In this document: positions 1-7,678 of the stretch, piece after piece
How positions within the stretch are numbered: position 1 is the stretch's first letter
How the letters are laid out: every line of letters begins with the position of its first letter
Origin: Stutzerimonas azotifigens
GTDB lineage: Bacteria > Pseudomonadota > Gammaproteobacteria > Pseudomonadales > Pseudomonadaceae
DNA length: 64,000 nucleotides
Assembly (NCBI RefSeq): GCF_013522725.1
Contig: NZ_JAAMRF010000001.1
Span: 1-64,000 of the forward strand
Direction: 5' to 3'
The notes under the pieces: generated by a model
Databases searched by the model: none
Told to the model about the DNA's origin: nothing
Seen by the model: only the letters and a program-made list of their open reading frames with translations
Translations under genes and position numbers: made by a program

Positions 1-118
1 CCCAGCCTCGGCTTCGCGTAGAAAGCCAATGATTTGCTCTTCAGTGAAACGCTTCTTCATGTCCAATCTCCTGGTTACTGGGATTGGACTCTAAAGCTGA
101 GCGCTACTCAAATCAGGG
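1..118 (-). mobile_element. End of an IS3-family insertion sequence with the start of its orfA
   Basis: The reverse complement of bases 60-1 reads MKKRFTEEQIIGFLREAEAG, the standard N-terminus of the OrfA (helix-turn-helix) protein of many IS3-family transposases. A Shine-Dalgarno-like AGGAG lies just upstream (about 70-74). The gene runs off the left edge. The outer ~58 bases would be the IS leader and terminal repeat. Its exact end, about base 118, is inferred from where the neighbouring gene's coding sequence stops making sense. Confidence 0.8.
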
Positions 119-310
119 GAGACGTCGGCGGGTATCCTTAATCTGTAATTCGTCTATTTTTCGTTTGGCGGATTCGGTTCCGTGAATTCGTTTTTGATCT
201 GCTCGGAATTTTTCATTAAATTTAATTGAGCGGTCGTAACCATCTTCTGCATAAGACAATGCGGAGCCGCAGATTACCAAACCAACAACAATAGCTTTCA
301 ACAGATTCAT
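113..310 (-). CDS. Small exported protein of unknown function, 3' end probably altered by the IS
   Basis: A 65-residue protein starting at MNLLKAIVVG, with a clear signal peptide (hydrophobic stretch about residues 4-14, then a likely cut after Ala-Leu-Ser-Tyr-Ala). The mature part is short, charged and Lys/Arg-rich. I chose this start, not the longer upstream one, because the signal peptide begins here. Similar small periplasmic proteins occur beside metal-resistance genes in pseudomonads, and a cation exporter gene lies 477 bases away on the other strand; that link is inference. The stop codon lies in the terminal bases of the adjoining IS, so the native C-terminus may have been cut off. 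Confidence 0.5.
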   Translation of the reverse strand: MNLLKAIVVGLVICGSALSYAEDGYDRSIKFNEKFRADQKRIHGTESAKRKIDELQIKDTRRRLP

Positions 311-410
311 AGGGCAGTCCTCGCTAAATTCAAAGGTGGCTTGCTGAGCTTTCTCGCTGAGCCCTGCAGGTTCGAATGAATTTTGCGTGATTGAAGTTAA
401 CAGCAGCATG

Positions 411-786
411 AGCCAAGCATTACATTATTGAAATGTAATGCTTCCATTGCGCGGTGACATGAGCGCCTTGCTTCGTCATGTCAGCACCGAGGCGCACCAA
501 TCTGCAAGGGCCTATCCTACGAAAAGAATGATTGGAAGATTACAATTTTGTCATCTTCGGATTGACGCCGCATCATCTATCATTAGCGAGCAACGTCGTT
601 TAACGTTTGAGAGGGATCGGCCAGTTATCGGCAAGTTTCAGACGATAATGCACGAACTCGCTTGAGAGTGGTCGCATTTCTGTCAGTGTGGTTTGGAAGG
701 CCAGATGGTATTGGTGCTAGTATTATCTATTACTTTTTTGGGCTCCCTATCCTTGTCTTATGTTATTTAAGGACGGTTAAAAACCA
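411..786. other. Noncoding interval upstream of the cation exporter
   Basis: AT-rich stretch with no convincing gene. A 75-residue plus-strand frame at 438-665 has no family resemblance and unlikely composition. The last ~80 bases, rich in A/T with a weak AAGGA about 12 bases before the next start codon, presumably hold the promoter of the czcD-like gene. Confidence 0.5.
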
Positions 787-1707
787 ATGGCTCACGAACA
801 TAACCATAACACCGAAGCCATAGGCGATAAGCGTTTAATCGCTGCCATTGGCGTTAATACTGTGCTAACTCTGGCACAAGTTGTTGGAGGAATACTTTCT
901 GGCAGTTTATCGCTCATAGCTGACGCGCTACATAACTTGAGCGATGCCGCATCACTGGTTATTGCGCTCATCGCACGTAAAATCGGTCGCAAACCGCCAG
1001 ATGCTTTTAAAACCTTCGGCTACCGACGCAGTGAAACCATAGCGGCTTTGATTAACTTGGTCACGCTGATTATCGTTGGTCTCTACCTCATCTACGAAGC
1101 TATAGGTCGGTTTTTTGCCCCACAGCCCATTGAAGGATGGACAGTGGTCGTGGTGGCGGGAATAGCCTTGATTGTAGATGTCGTCACGGCCTTGCTCACC
1201 TACACAATGTCTAAGAATAGCATGAATATAAAGGCGGCATTCTTGCACAATGTGTCGGATGCGCTGGCCTCCGTCGGTGTTATTATTGCCGGAACATTAA
1301 TCCTTCTGTATGACTGGTATTGGACAGATACTGTACTGACGCTGATGATTGCTGGTTACGTGCTATGGCAGGGCTTTAGCATGCTACCTAAAACCATTCA
1401 CTTGTTAATGGAGGGCGCACCAGAAGGAGTTTCCATCACTGATATAATCAATGTCATGGAGCAAGTGGACGACGTTGTGAGTGTTCACCACGTACATGTC
1501 TGGGAAATTGCCGAACATTCAACTGCATTGGAAGCTCACGTTGTCATCAAGAAGGCTAGCCTGCCCGAAATTGAACGAGTGAAGACTGATTTAAAACGTG
1601 TACTTCATGAGCGATTCAAAGTCAGCCACTCGACACTTGAAATGGAGCTAGACGGCAGTGTTTGTATCGACACCAGGCAGGCCGACAGTCATCGCAGCGA
1701 AGCATAA
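787..1707 (+). CDS. czcD: CDF-family zinc/cadmium/cobalt exporter, CzcD-like
   Basis: A 306-residue cation diffusion facilitator that would export divalent metal (Zn, Cd or Co) from the cytoplasm by metal/proton antiport in the inner membrane. A His-rich N-terminus (HEHNHN) is followed by six membrane segments. Paired metal-site motifs HNLSDA (H49, D53, with D46 just before) and HNVSDA (about residues 154-159) are the transport-site signature of CzcD-type proteins. The C-terminal cytoplasmic domain (about 210-290) carries the HHVHVWEI stretch typical of the metal-sensing dimer domain. Length matches the family. The base composition is lower in GC than the chromosome to the right, in keeping with mobile cargo. 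Exact metal specificity cannot be read from sequence. Confidence 0.88.
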   Translation: MAHEHNHNTEAIGDKRLIAAIGVNTVLTLAQVVGGILSGSLSLIADALHNLSDAASLVIALIARKIGRKPPDAFKTFGYRRSETIAALINLVTLIIVGLYLIYEAIGRFFAPQPIEGWTVVVVAGIALIVDVVTALLTYTMSKNSMNIKAAFLHNVSDALASVGVIIAGTLILLYDWYWTDTVLTLMIAGYVLWQGFSMLPKTIHLLMEGAPEGVSITDIINVMEQVDDVVSVHHVHVWEIAEHSTALEAHVVIKKASLPEIERVKTDLKRVLHERFKVSHSTLEMELDGSVCIDTRQADSHRSEA

Positions 1708-1921
1708 GCCTGCTTTGCGCTCACCGCTGTTGCTAGACAGTTATCTCGATATCAACGGAGTGAACTTGCGACATCACTCGTTGGCGCTATGTCTTCGACC
1801 AGAGACATGCTAGCGGCATGTGGCCAAAGCAGCTCGTCACGAGGAGATCAGGCTAGGTCGTGGCACCTTCGGCAGGCTGCCGCGACGAGCAAGCCCCGCC
1901 AGTCGCTACCGCCGCGGACGC

Positions 1922-2383
1922 TCAGAGCCAGCGGCGGACTCGTGCACGGTAGCGGGCAAATGATTCGCCGAACAATGTTTCCAGCGCCCACTCTTCGGCT
2001 GGGATCTGGAAACGGTTCATGTACAGCACGAAAGCAACTACGCCAAGCAGGGTTAGAGGCGAGGCCAAGACCAGCGCCCAAGCCGCCAGGATAATGGCAA
2101 AGCCTAAGTACATGGGGTTGCGGCTGTACCGGTAGATGCCAGCCTCCACTAATGCAGAAGCCTGCTGCGGCTGCAATGGATTAACCGTAGTACGCGCGCG
2201 GCGAAACGACAGGACGCCGGCGAGGCACACGCCGAGCCCCAGGAGCAGTATTGGCAAAGCGAAGGTCAGGCGCGCGGTCCATGCCAGTTCGAAACCCGGC
2301 AATTTGGTTCCCGACAAACCCATCAGCACAGCGATCAGGCCGGCCACGAGCAGCGGTGGCACGCGGTTTTCCAGCGCGCTCAT
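1922..2383 (-). CDS. Isoprenylcysteine carboxyl methyltransferase-family membrane protein
   Basis: A 153-residue protein with four or so membrane segments and the C-terminal signature of the ICMT/phospholipid methyltransferase family: GIYRYSRNPMYLG (about residues 82-94) and a terminal EE..LE..FGE.F..Y...V.RW block that binds S-adenosylmethionine. Bacterial members have mostly unassigned substrates, possibly lipids or small thiols; nothing here decides it. It is the last gene of a three-gene minus-strand operon (dsbB, dsbA, this), starting 4 bases after the dsbA stop. The same trio is seen on mobile stress-resistance islands, which suggests a role in envelope redox or stress tolerance (inference). 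Confidence 0.8.
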   Translation of the reverse strand: MSALENRVPPLLVAGLIAVLMGLSGTKLPGFELAWTARLTFALPILLLGLGVCLAGVLSFRRARTTVNPLQPQQASALVEAGIYRYSRNPMYLGFAIILAAWALVLASPLTLLGVVAFVLYMNRFQIPAEEWALETLFGESFARYRARVRRWL

Positions 2384-2387
2384 AGTG

Positions 2388-3068
2388 TCATTCTCGTGCC
2401 TTGGCCACTTCGCTGTTCACCAACTGGCGCAGCGGCTCCGGGCCAAACTCGCTGAGCGCACGACCATTGACAAAAAAAGTCGGCGTGCCACGAACCCCAA
2501 CGGCTTTAACGTCCTGCATGTCCGTTTCCAGCACGGCGTTGACGCCAGGCGTATGCATGTCCTGGCGGGCCTGTTCCAAGTTCAAACCGACGCGCTCTGC
2601 AGCAGCCCATGCCTGCGTTACCTTGGGGTCGTCGTGCCAACCGGGTTGGGCTTCCAGCACAGCCCCCAACACTTGTTCATGGAGATTTTGCTTACGCGCC
2701 GCCTCCAGCATTCGCGCCACCTCTTCGGAGCCTTGATGGAACAGTACATAGCGCAGCACCAAACGCACGTCTTCCGGGTTCTCGGCGAGGATCTGCTTCA
2801 CATAGGGGTGGAAGGCGCGGCATGCCTCGCAGGAAGGGTCAAAGAATTCGACGATGGTCACTGGCGCTTGCGCCGGGCCGAACACTGGTGAGTGGAAGCG
2901 AACCAACTGGCCGCCGTTCTGTTTGGGTTGTGTCGCGGTCTCTTGGGCTGTCGAACCGGGAGCCTGGGCCTGTTGAGGCGATTGCGAGGGGGAATAGAAG
3001 AATGCGGCGGCAGCAAAGACGGCCAGGATCACGACACTGACGATCAGGACCACGGAACGGCGATTCAT
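2388..3068 (-). CDS. Membrane-anchored DsbA-family thiol:disulfide oxidoreductase
   Basis: A 226-residue protein. It has one N-terminal membrane anchor (about residues 6-24), a Pro/Gln/Ala-rich linker, then a thioredoxin-like domain with an active-site C80-E-A-C83 and the cis-proline motif RGTPTFFVNG near the C-terminus. It would oxidise or shuffle disulfides in periplasmic proteins. The start at 3068 was chosen because the anchor begins there and the ATG overlaps the dsbB stop by 4 bases, the pattern of translational coupling. An upstream in-frame extension reads out of frame through dsbB and is rejected. Its partner for re-oxidation is the adjoining DsbB. Confidence 0.85.
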   Translation of the reverse strand: MNRRSVVLIVSVVILAVFAAAAFFYSPSQSPQQAQAPGSTAQETATQPKQNGGQLVRFHSPVFGPAQAPVTIVEFFDPSCEACRAFHPYVKQILAENPEDVRLVLRYVLFHQGSEEVARMLEAARKQNLHEQVLGAVLEAQPGWHDDPKVTQAWAAAERVGLNLEQARQDMHTPGVNAVLETDMQDVKAVGVRGTPTFFVNGRALSEFGPEPLRQLVNSEVAKARE

Positions 3069-3499
3069 GGGGTGGTTCTCCGACGGATGATTATGAGCAG
3101 GATGGCGATAAGGATAAAAGCGAACAAGGCGAGTGCCGGCAGGGGCACCACGCCGAAGAGGGTCATTCCGGCGCCTGAGCAGGATGGACCAGTGGCCGTG
3201 CAGGGCTGGATCGGCTGTGGAATCAGCCCTGCATAGAGCAGCGTGTGAACAAATGCCAGTGCCGCACCGATAGCGGTCAGCGGCAGGGCATAGTGCCAGA
3301 CGGTGAAATCCGAGCGGTAGCAGGCGATGGCCAGGATCACCGCCAGCGGAAACATGAAGGCACGCTGGAACCAGCACAACACGCAGGGTGCCTGGCCCAT
3401 CACCTCACCAATGAACAGCGCGGACAGGGTCGATACCAGTGCGACCAGCCAGGTTAGCAGCAGCAGGTTCCAGGGCATGCCTGAAGGTTGAGGATTCAT
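3065..3499 (-). CDS. DsbB-family disulfide bond formation protein
   Basis: A 144-residue inner-membrane protein with four membrane segments. The first cysteine pair, C39-V-L-C42, lies after segment one, and a second pair (QPC...PSC, about residues 98-105) lies in the second periplasmic loop; these are the quinone-linked redox pairs of DsbB/DsbI. It would pass electrons from the adjoining DsbA-like protein to quinones. It is the first gene of the dsbB-dsbA-ICMT operon and is read divergently from the ACR3-like gene across about 210 bases. A mobile-element copy, not the housekeeping dsbB, is the more likely reading from its setting. Confidence 0.85.
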   Translation of the reverse strand: MNPQPSGMPWNLLLLTWLVALVSTLSALFIGEVMGQAPCVLCWFQRAFMFPLAVILAIACYRSDFTVWHYALPLTAIGAALAFVHTLLYAGLIPQPIQPCTATGPSCSGAGMTLFGVVPLPALALFAFILIAILLIIIRRRTTP

Positions 3500-3708
3500 T
3501 GCGGTTAACTCCTGGCGATGGCGAGCACTTGCCTCAGACCCGCCATCCAGTTATTTCGAAACATCATGCATCCTCTTATCGGCAGGACTTGTTAGGACCG
3601 TTGCGGACTTCGCCCAACGGCAAAGCGAAAAGCAACCAGCCTCAACGCTGGGTTAAATCCGATGCCAGTGGGAGAATGTCGCCCTTGCGCAACAAGGGAA
3701 GATATCAG

Positions 3709-4668
3709 ATGTCGCGGGACTGGCTGGAAGAACACCAGATAGCATTTTATTTCGCGGCGGTGGTGGCCGCTGCCATTGCAGGCCTGAGCTCTGCGCAATT
3801 CACCGGACTGACGGCCATGGCCATCACACCGGCGATTGCCGTGCTGATGTATGCCATGTTTCTGCAGATTCCTTTTTTGGAGCTGCGAGAAGCTTTTGCC
3901 AACCGCCGCTTCGTCGGTGCCTTGTTGCTGGCCAACTTCCTATTGGTGCCATTGATGGTGTGGCTGGTGACGTGGCCGCTCTCATCGAACAAGGCCTTGT
4001 TGGTCGGCGCGCTGCTTGTCCTGCTGACGCCTTGTATCGATTACGTGGTGGTCTTCACCCACCTGGGCAAAGGGGACTCTCGTCTGGTGCTCGCGGCGAC
4101 GCCATTGCTGCTGTTGCTCCAGCTTCTGCTGCTGCCCCTCTACTTGCGGCTAATCCTTGGCCCCGAAGCCGGCACAGTGATCGAGCTGTGGCCCTTCGCA
4201 GAAGCCTTCCTGTTACTGATCGTCCTACCCTTGGTAGCGGCTGTGCTCACCGAATTTGGCGGACGCCGATCTCTGCTGCTTCGCGCATGGAGCGCAGGTT
4301 GGGCCTGGCTGCCAGTGCCTGCAATGGCCCTGGTTCTAATCGTGGTGGTGGGTTCGCAGATCGCGGCTGTCGTGTACCAACTCGACATCCTGGCGCCGTT
4401 GCTTCCGGTATACGGAGCGTTTCTACTACTCGCTCCGGCCCTCGGCGTACTCAGCTCCCGGCTATTTGGCTTGGAGGCTTCTGCCGCACGGGCAGTGGCC
4501 TTTAGCTCAGGCACTCGCAACTCGCTTGTAGTGCTTCCCCTGGCCCTAGCGCTCCCGGAGTCCATTCGCGCGCTGGCCGCGGCGGCTGTGATTACTCAGA
4601 CACTCGTAGAACTGATTGGTGAATTGATCTACTTACGGGCGATTCCAGCCATGGTCAGAAACAGTTGA
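3709..4668 (+). CDS. ACR3/bile-acid-symporter-fold transporter, arsenic resistance protein-like
   Basis: A 319-residue protein with about ten membrane segments. Its TPCIDYVVVFTHLGKGD stretch (about residues 104-120) matches the conserved Cys-containing segment of ACR3-type arsenite exporters, and SSGTRNSLVVLPLAL matches the second crossover region of the BART fold. The start at 3709 has a purine-rich AAGGGAAG upstream; the longer frame to 3439 overlaps dsbB and is rejected. No arsR, arsC or arsH is adjacent, so arsenite is a family-based guess and another anion or organic substrate is possible. Confidence 0.75.
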   Translation: MSRDWLEEHQIAFYFAAVVAAAIAGLSSAQFTGLTAMAITPAIAVLMYAMFLQIPFLELREAFANRRFVGALLLANFLLVPLMVWLVTWPLSSNKALLVGALLVLLTPCIDYVVVFTHLGKGDSRLVLAATPLLLLLQLLLLPLYLRLILGPEAGTVIELWPFAEAFLLLIVLPLVAAVLTEFGGRRSLLLRAWSAGWAWLPVPAMALVLIVVVGSQIAAVVYQLDILAPLLPVYGAFLLLAPALGVLSSRLFGLEASAARAVAFSSGTRNSLVVLPLALALPESIRALAAAAVITQTLVELIGELIYLRAIPAMVRNS

Positions 4669-4693
4669 GCCTCGTCGAAATCGGCGAGAGCGC

Positions 4694-5056
4694 TCATGCC
4701 TCGTGCTGTGGAGCAAGATTGATCAGCGGCGCAATGATGAGCTGAGCGGAGCGCGCCCAAGAAACCAGTGCCTCAAGATCCATCTGTAGAGATTGGGCTT
4801 CTGTCCAGATACAAGCACTCTCGGCAGGCACCGTAAGAGCGATGCCCTCAACTATCGTCAGAGCCATCGCATGCAATCTCAGTAGCTCGTCGCGAATGGA
4901 GGTGATTCCACCCAGTTCCACCAAGCAGACGTCCAAGCGATCAACCAGCCGGAGCAGTTGAGAGGTGTCGAAGCTGTCGCGCAGGTTTTCCAACGCCACG
5001 GCGTCCACTTCGCCGTACGGTGTAAGGCGGAAGGATGCGGGAGGAATGTTGATCAT
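4694..5056 (-). CDS. tnpC: TnpC, post-transcriptional regulator of a Tn4651/Tn4652-type transposase
   Basis: A 120-residue protein opening MINIPPASFRLTPYGEVDAV, followed by LRDSFDTSQLL and LVELGGITSIRDELLRLH. This pattern is that of TnpC proteins of Tn4651/Tn4652-type Tn3-family transposons. In those elements TnpC lowers the amount of transposase after transcription. Its ATG overlaps by 4 bases (ATGA) the stop of a frame that reads like the C-terminus of a Tn3-family transposase, which supports the assignment through gene order. With most of tnpA missing it is probably a relic without function here. Confidence 0.75.
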   Translation of the reverse strand: MINIPPASFRLTPYGEVDAVALENLRDSFDTSQLLRLVDRLDVCLVELGGITSIRDELLRLHAMALTIVEGIALTVPAESACIWTEAQSLQMDLEALVSWARSAQLIIAPLINLAPQHEA

Positions 5057-5240
5057 GGCGTTTTCTCGGTATCTAGCTGGCTAGGTCTGATCACCCGCAG
5101 CGAGCCGGCAGCTTGTTGGAACACCGAGTCCTTGATCCAGGGCTCCGGTGGCCGGTTTAGCTTGAGGTTGAATTCGCCGAAGCGCTTGAGGTTGCTGGTC
5201 AGGTAGAGTGGTTGGGCCCCCTTCAGCATACATAGCGGAA
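5053..5240 (-). pseudogene. tnpA: C-terminal remnant of a Tn3-family transposase (tnpA)
   Basis: Reading leftward, about 60 codons give LKGAQPLYLTSNLKRFGEFN, then a stretch with NRPPEPW, and end at a TGA overlapping tnpC. The R-F-G-x-[FY]-x-L-x-L...PEPW pattern is that of the extreme C-terminus of Tn3-family transposases. Upstream of about 5240 the frame no longer resembles a transposase, so the element has lost nearly all of tnpA and is immobile on its own. Where the truncation lies exactly is uncertain. Confidence 0.6.
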
Positions 5241-5271
5241 CTGGTGTAGACGACTAGCCCTGAGCTAGGCC

Positions 5272-5541
5272 TTGGGCTTTCAAGCAGCTCCAATGATCGG
5301 CACTGAAGTGCTAGGGAGCGGATTACTTCTAAAATTCTGGCTAACACGCTCACACTTAAAAACGCTTCTGGATATGCTGGAAAAAGGCAAGCCAAGCAGG
5401 CGAAAAATTGACACTAACTACTTTCAATACAATGGTTATTTCTTGGGATATAACTCTTCTAAAGATAATGCCGGTAAATACGGATTTGAAGAAAGCCCTG
5501 CTGAAATCAAGCAAAAAGTGAAAGAGCTTTTACTAATCTAG
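5272..5541 (+). CDS. Short ORF, possibly the C-terminal part of an unknown protein
   Basis: An 89-residue frame of low GC. The first ~30 residues are of doubtful composition. From about residue 35 it becomes a charged, plausible protein tail (YFQYNGYFLGYN, then ESPAEIKQKVKELL). I do not recognise a family. It sits right next to the broken transposase, so it may be a fragment of a gene cut by the transposon. No clear ribosome site was seen before the ATG. Confidence 0.3.
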   Translation: MGFQAAPMIGTEVLGSGLLLKFWLTRSHLKTLLDMLEKGKPSRRKIDTNYFQYNGYFLGYNSSKDNAGKYGFEESPAEIKQKVKELLLI

Positions 5542-6019
5542 CTCGGTCGAACAAACTAGGTCTATTGCTCGTTGAGTGATCGTCTCTGAGCATTTTAACT
5601 GCTGCCGTTGCTGGCAGCCATGAGTCAAAAATTGCACTCAACGACAGGCAGCTTTTGGCCGACAGGTGCCTGTCGTCACCGGCTGCAATCGGCCGAGGCT
5701 GTGTAAAAACGTTTTCGAGCGCGACAGGTACTCAAAACCGGACTGGAAATCGCGCATCTGGGCGAAATCCACATCTGCTGAGGTGCCGAAAAATTTCAGA
5801 TTTCACGTAGACGCGCGCACTTCAATTTTGACGAAGCGTTTTTACACACTCTGGGCCAAAAGCAGGCATTAGATGTGACCACGGCACTCGAGGTGATTCA
5901 AAACTGCTCTAGACGTTCGTCTTCAGCTGATAGCCATATGGACAGCACACACCACCCAAGGTACGGTTCATTTGCCATGGTAATACGCCATTATCAAGCG
6001 ATGCCTAGAGGGATTTAGA
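5542..6019. other. Noncoding interval with a short inverted repeat and a MITE-like element, upstream of the defence genes
   Basis: Holds a 9-base inverted repeat (CGACAGGCA / TGCCTGTCG, about 5641-5675), then the 166-base element listed separately, then about 160 bases that must carry the promoter of the OLD/UvrD genes. No gene was seen. Confidence 0.5.
5691..5856. repeat. MITE-like element with imperfect terminal inverted repeats
   Basis: The left end (5697-5717) contains TGTGTAAAAACGTTTTCG. The reverse complement of the right end (5832-5850) contains TGTGTAAAAACGCTTCG. Both are preceded by a GGCC-rich outer flank. The interior has no gene. Ends of this kind belong to short non-autonomous relatives of an IS (the GTGTAAAAAC type end is seen in some Pseudomonas IS elements). 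No target-site duplication was obvious. Confidence 0.55.
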
Positions 6020-7678
6020 GTGCACGTTAAAGCCATCAAGCTGATCAACTTCAAAAAATTTCGCGACGAACTTCTAGAATTCAACGACGACGTCAATATT
6101 TTCGTCGGCGACAACAATGCTGGTAAAAGCACAATCTTGGAAGCGTTAGAAATTGTGCTCAATTACAATCATCGTGGACGGCCCTTCAACGGCGAGTTCT
6201 CCCCTGATCTTTTCAATCAGGATGCCGTCACGCGGTTTCTCGCCTCTGACTTGAGCTCCAAGCACCTGCCCAGCCTTATCATCGAAGCCTACATTGACGG
6301 TGTGCCTGAGTACCGAGGCTCGAACAACAGCCTCAAGGCTGACGCCCAGGGCGTCTTGGTACAAGCCTGTTTCGACCCGTCGCTGGAGGCCGTATACGAG
6401 AGCCACCTGCTGACCAAGCCGAACATCACCAGCATTCCGATCGAATTCTATAAGGTGGAATGGCTCGATTTCGGTTGGAATCCGATAAAACCGATCGCTA
6501 AGAAGTTTAAGGCGCTGTACATCGACCCCACACGTATCCACCCAACCATGGGGAAGAACCAGTACATTTCGAGCATTCTCAACACCGCATTGGCGAAGGA
6601 AGAGCTCGTCAAGCTGACCCTCAATTATCGTGAAAACCTGCAGGTGTTTAACAACTCCGGGGAGGTCAGGACGGTCAATGCCAGCCTTGATGCGGGTCAC
6701 CTTATCACCGATAGCAAGCTCACCATTGCAGCAAGTACGTTACCTGCGGGCTCCATCCAGACCGGCCTACAGCTTGAGGTCGATGATGTGCCTTTTCACC
6801 TCATCGGCAAGGGTGAACAGAGCAATGTGCAGATTAAACTGGCCATTCAGAACAAATCCCACGACATCGATCTGGTGATGATGGAAGAGCCCGAAAATCA
6901 TCTATCTCACACCAATCTGAACAAGCTTGTGCACTACATCGAAACCCAGCGAGGAGACAAGCAGCTGTTCCTGACCACCCACAGCTCGTATGTGTTGAAC
7001 AAGCTGAGTATCGACAAAATTTGCCTTGTGCAGTCAGGGTACAAAAGGCTGCACACGCTAGACGCTAAAGTGGTGAAGACCCTCAAGCGTCTTCCTGGCT
7101 ACGACACCTTGCGGGTGGCACTGTCGGGCAAGGTCATCCTGGTCGAGGGGCCGTCGGACGAACTGGTGCTCAAGAAAATCTACCAACGAAAACACAACCG
7201 ACTGCCTGAGCAGGACGGGATAGATATCATCGTGGTACGCGGTGTAGGTTTCAAGACGTTCATCGAAGTCGGTAAAGAGATCGGCACCAAGATCCATGTG
7301 CTCAGGGATAATGACGGCGACTATAACGGTAACGTTGTACAAGGACGTCTGGAATACGCTGCGTTTCCTAACATCAAGCTGTACTCGTCGATGAACGACG
7401 CCGAATTTTCGCTTGAGCCAGCGATGATTTATGCCAACGCAGTTGACATTAAAACCCTTGACGCTTTCGCAAAGGAAGTCTTGTCGACGGAAACCTTCAA
7501 TATCTACAACGCAGAGGTCTCTCTGGAGGATCGAAGGGAAAATTTGATCCGTTGGTTCAAGAGCGTAAAGGGCAACGGTAAAGGCGCTCGCAAGGTCGAC
7601 TCTGCGGTCAAACTGTTCGATGGCGCACTGGACTTCAAGTACCCAGCCTTTCTAGACGAGGTGCTCGATTTTGCCTAA
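6020..7678 (+). CDS. OLD-family ATP-dependent nuclease (ABC ATPase plus TOPRIM), Gabija GajA-like
   Basis: A 552-residue protein starting at GTG. The N-terminal SMC/ABC-type ATPase has Walker A GDNNAGKST (30-38), a signature-like IGKGEQSN region (about 265-272), Walker B LVMMEEPENH (about 287-296) and a switch histidine in TTHSS (about 320). The C-terminal TOPRIM nuclease domain has VEGPSDE (about 375-381) and the metal-binding RDNDGD (about 429-434). This is the class 2 OLD architecture, in which the nuclease gene is followed by a UvrD-type helicase gene; Gabija's GajA (about 580 residues) is the best-known case. The overlap with the next gene (8 bases) fits a two-gene complex. It would act as a phage-triggered DNA nuclease (inference from family). 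Confidence 0.85.
   Translation: MHVKAIKLINFKKFRDELLEFNDDVNIFVGDNNAGKSTILEALEIVLNYNHRGRPFNGEFSPDLFNQDAVTRFLASDLSSKHLPSLIIEAYIDGVPEYRGSNNSLKADAQGVLVQACFDPSLEAVYESHLLTKPNITSIPIEFYKVEWLDFGWNPIKPIAKKFKALYIDPTRIHPTMGKNQYISSILNTALAKEELVKLTLNYRENLQVFNNSGEVRTVNASLDAGHLITDSKLTIAASTLPAGSIQTGLQLEVDDVPFHLIGKGEQSNVQIKLAIQNKSHDIDLVMMEEPENHLSHTNLNKLVHYIETQRGDKQLFLTTHSSYVLNKLSIDKICLVQSGYKRLHTLDAKVVKTLKRLPGYDTLRVALSGKVILVEGPSDELVLKKIYQRKHNRLPEQDGIDIIVVRGVGFKTFIEVGKEIGTKIHVLRDNDGDYNGNVVQGRLEYAAFPNIKLYSSMNDAEFSLEPAMIYANAVDIKTLDAFAKEVLSTETFNIYNAEVSLEDRRENLIRWFKSVKGNGKGARKVDSAVKLFDGALDFKYPAFLDEVLDFA

Noticed and set aside
438..665. 75-residue plus-strand frame
   Set aside because: Composition unlike a protein, no ribosome site, no family; treated as noncoding.
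5081..5395. 104-residue minus-strand frame
   Set aside because: Lies over the transposase tail in another frame; the RFGEF...PEPW frame with the overlap to tnpC is the real one.
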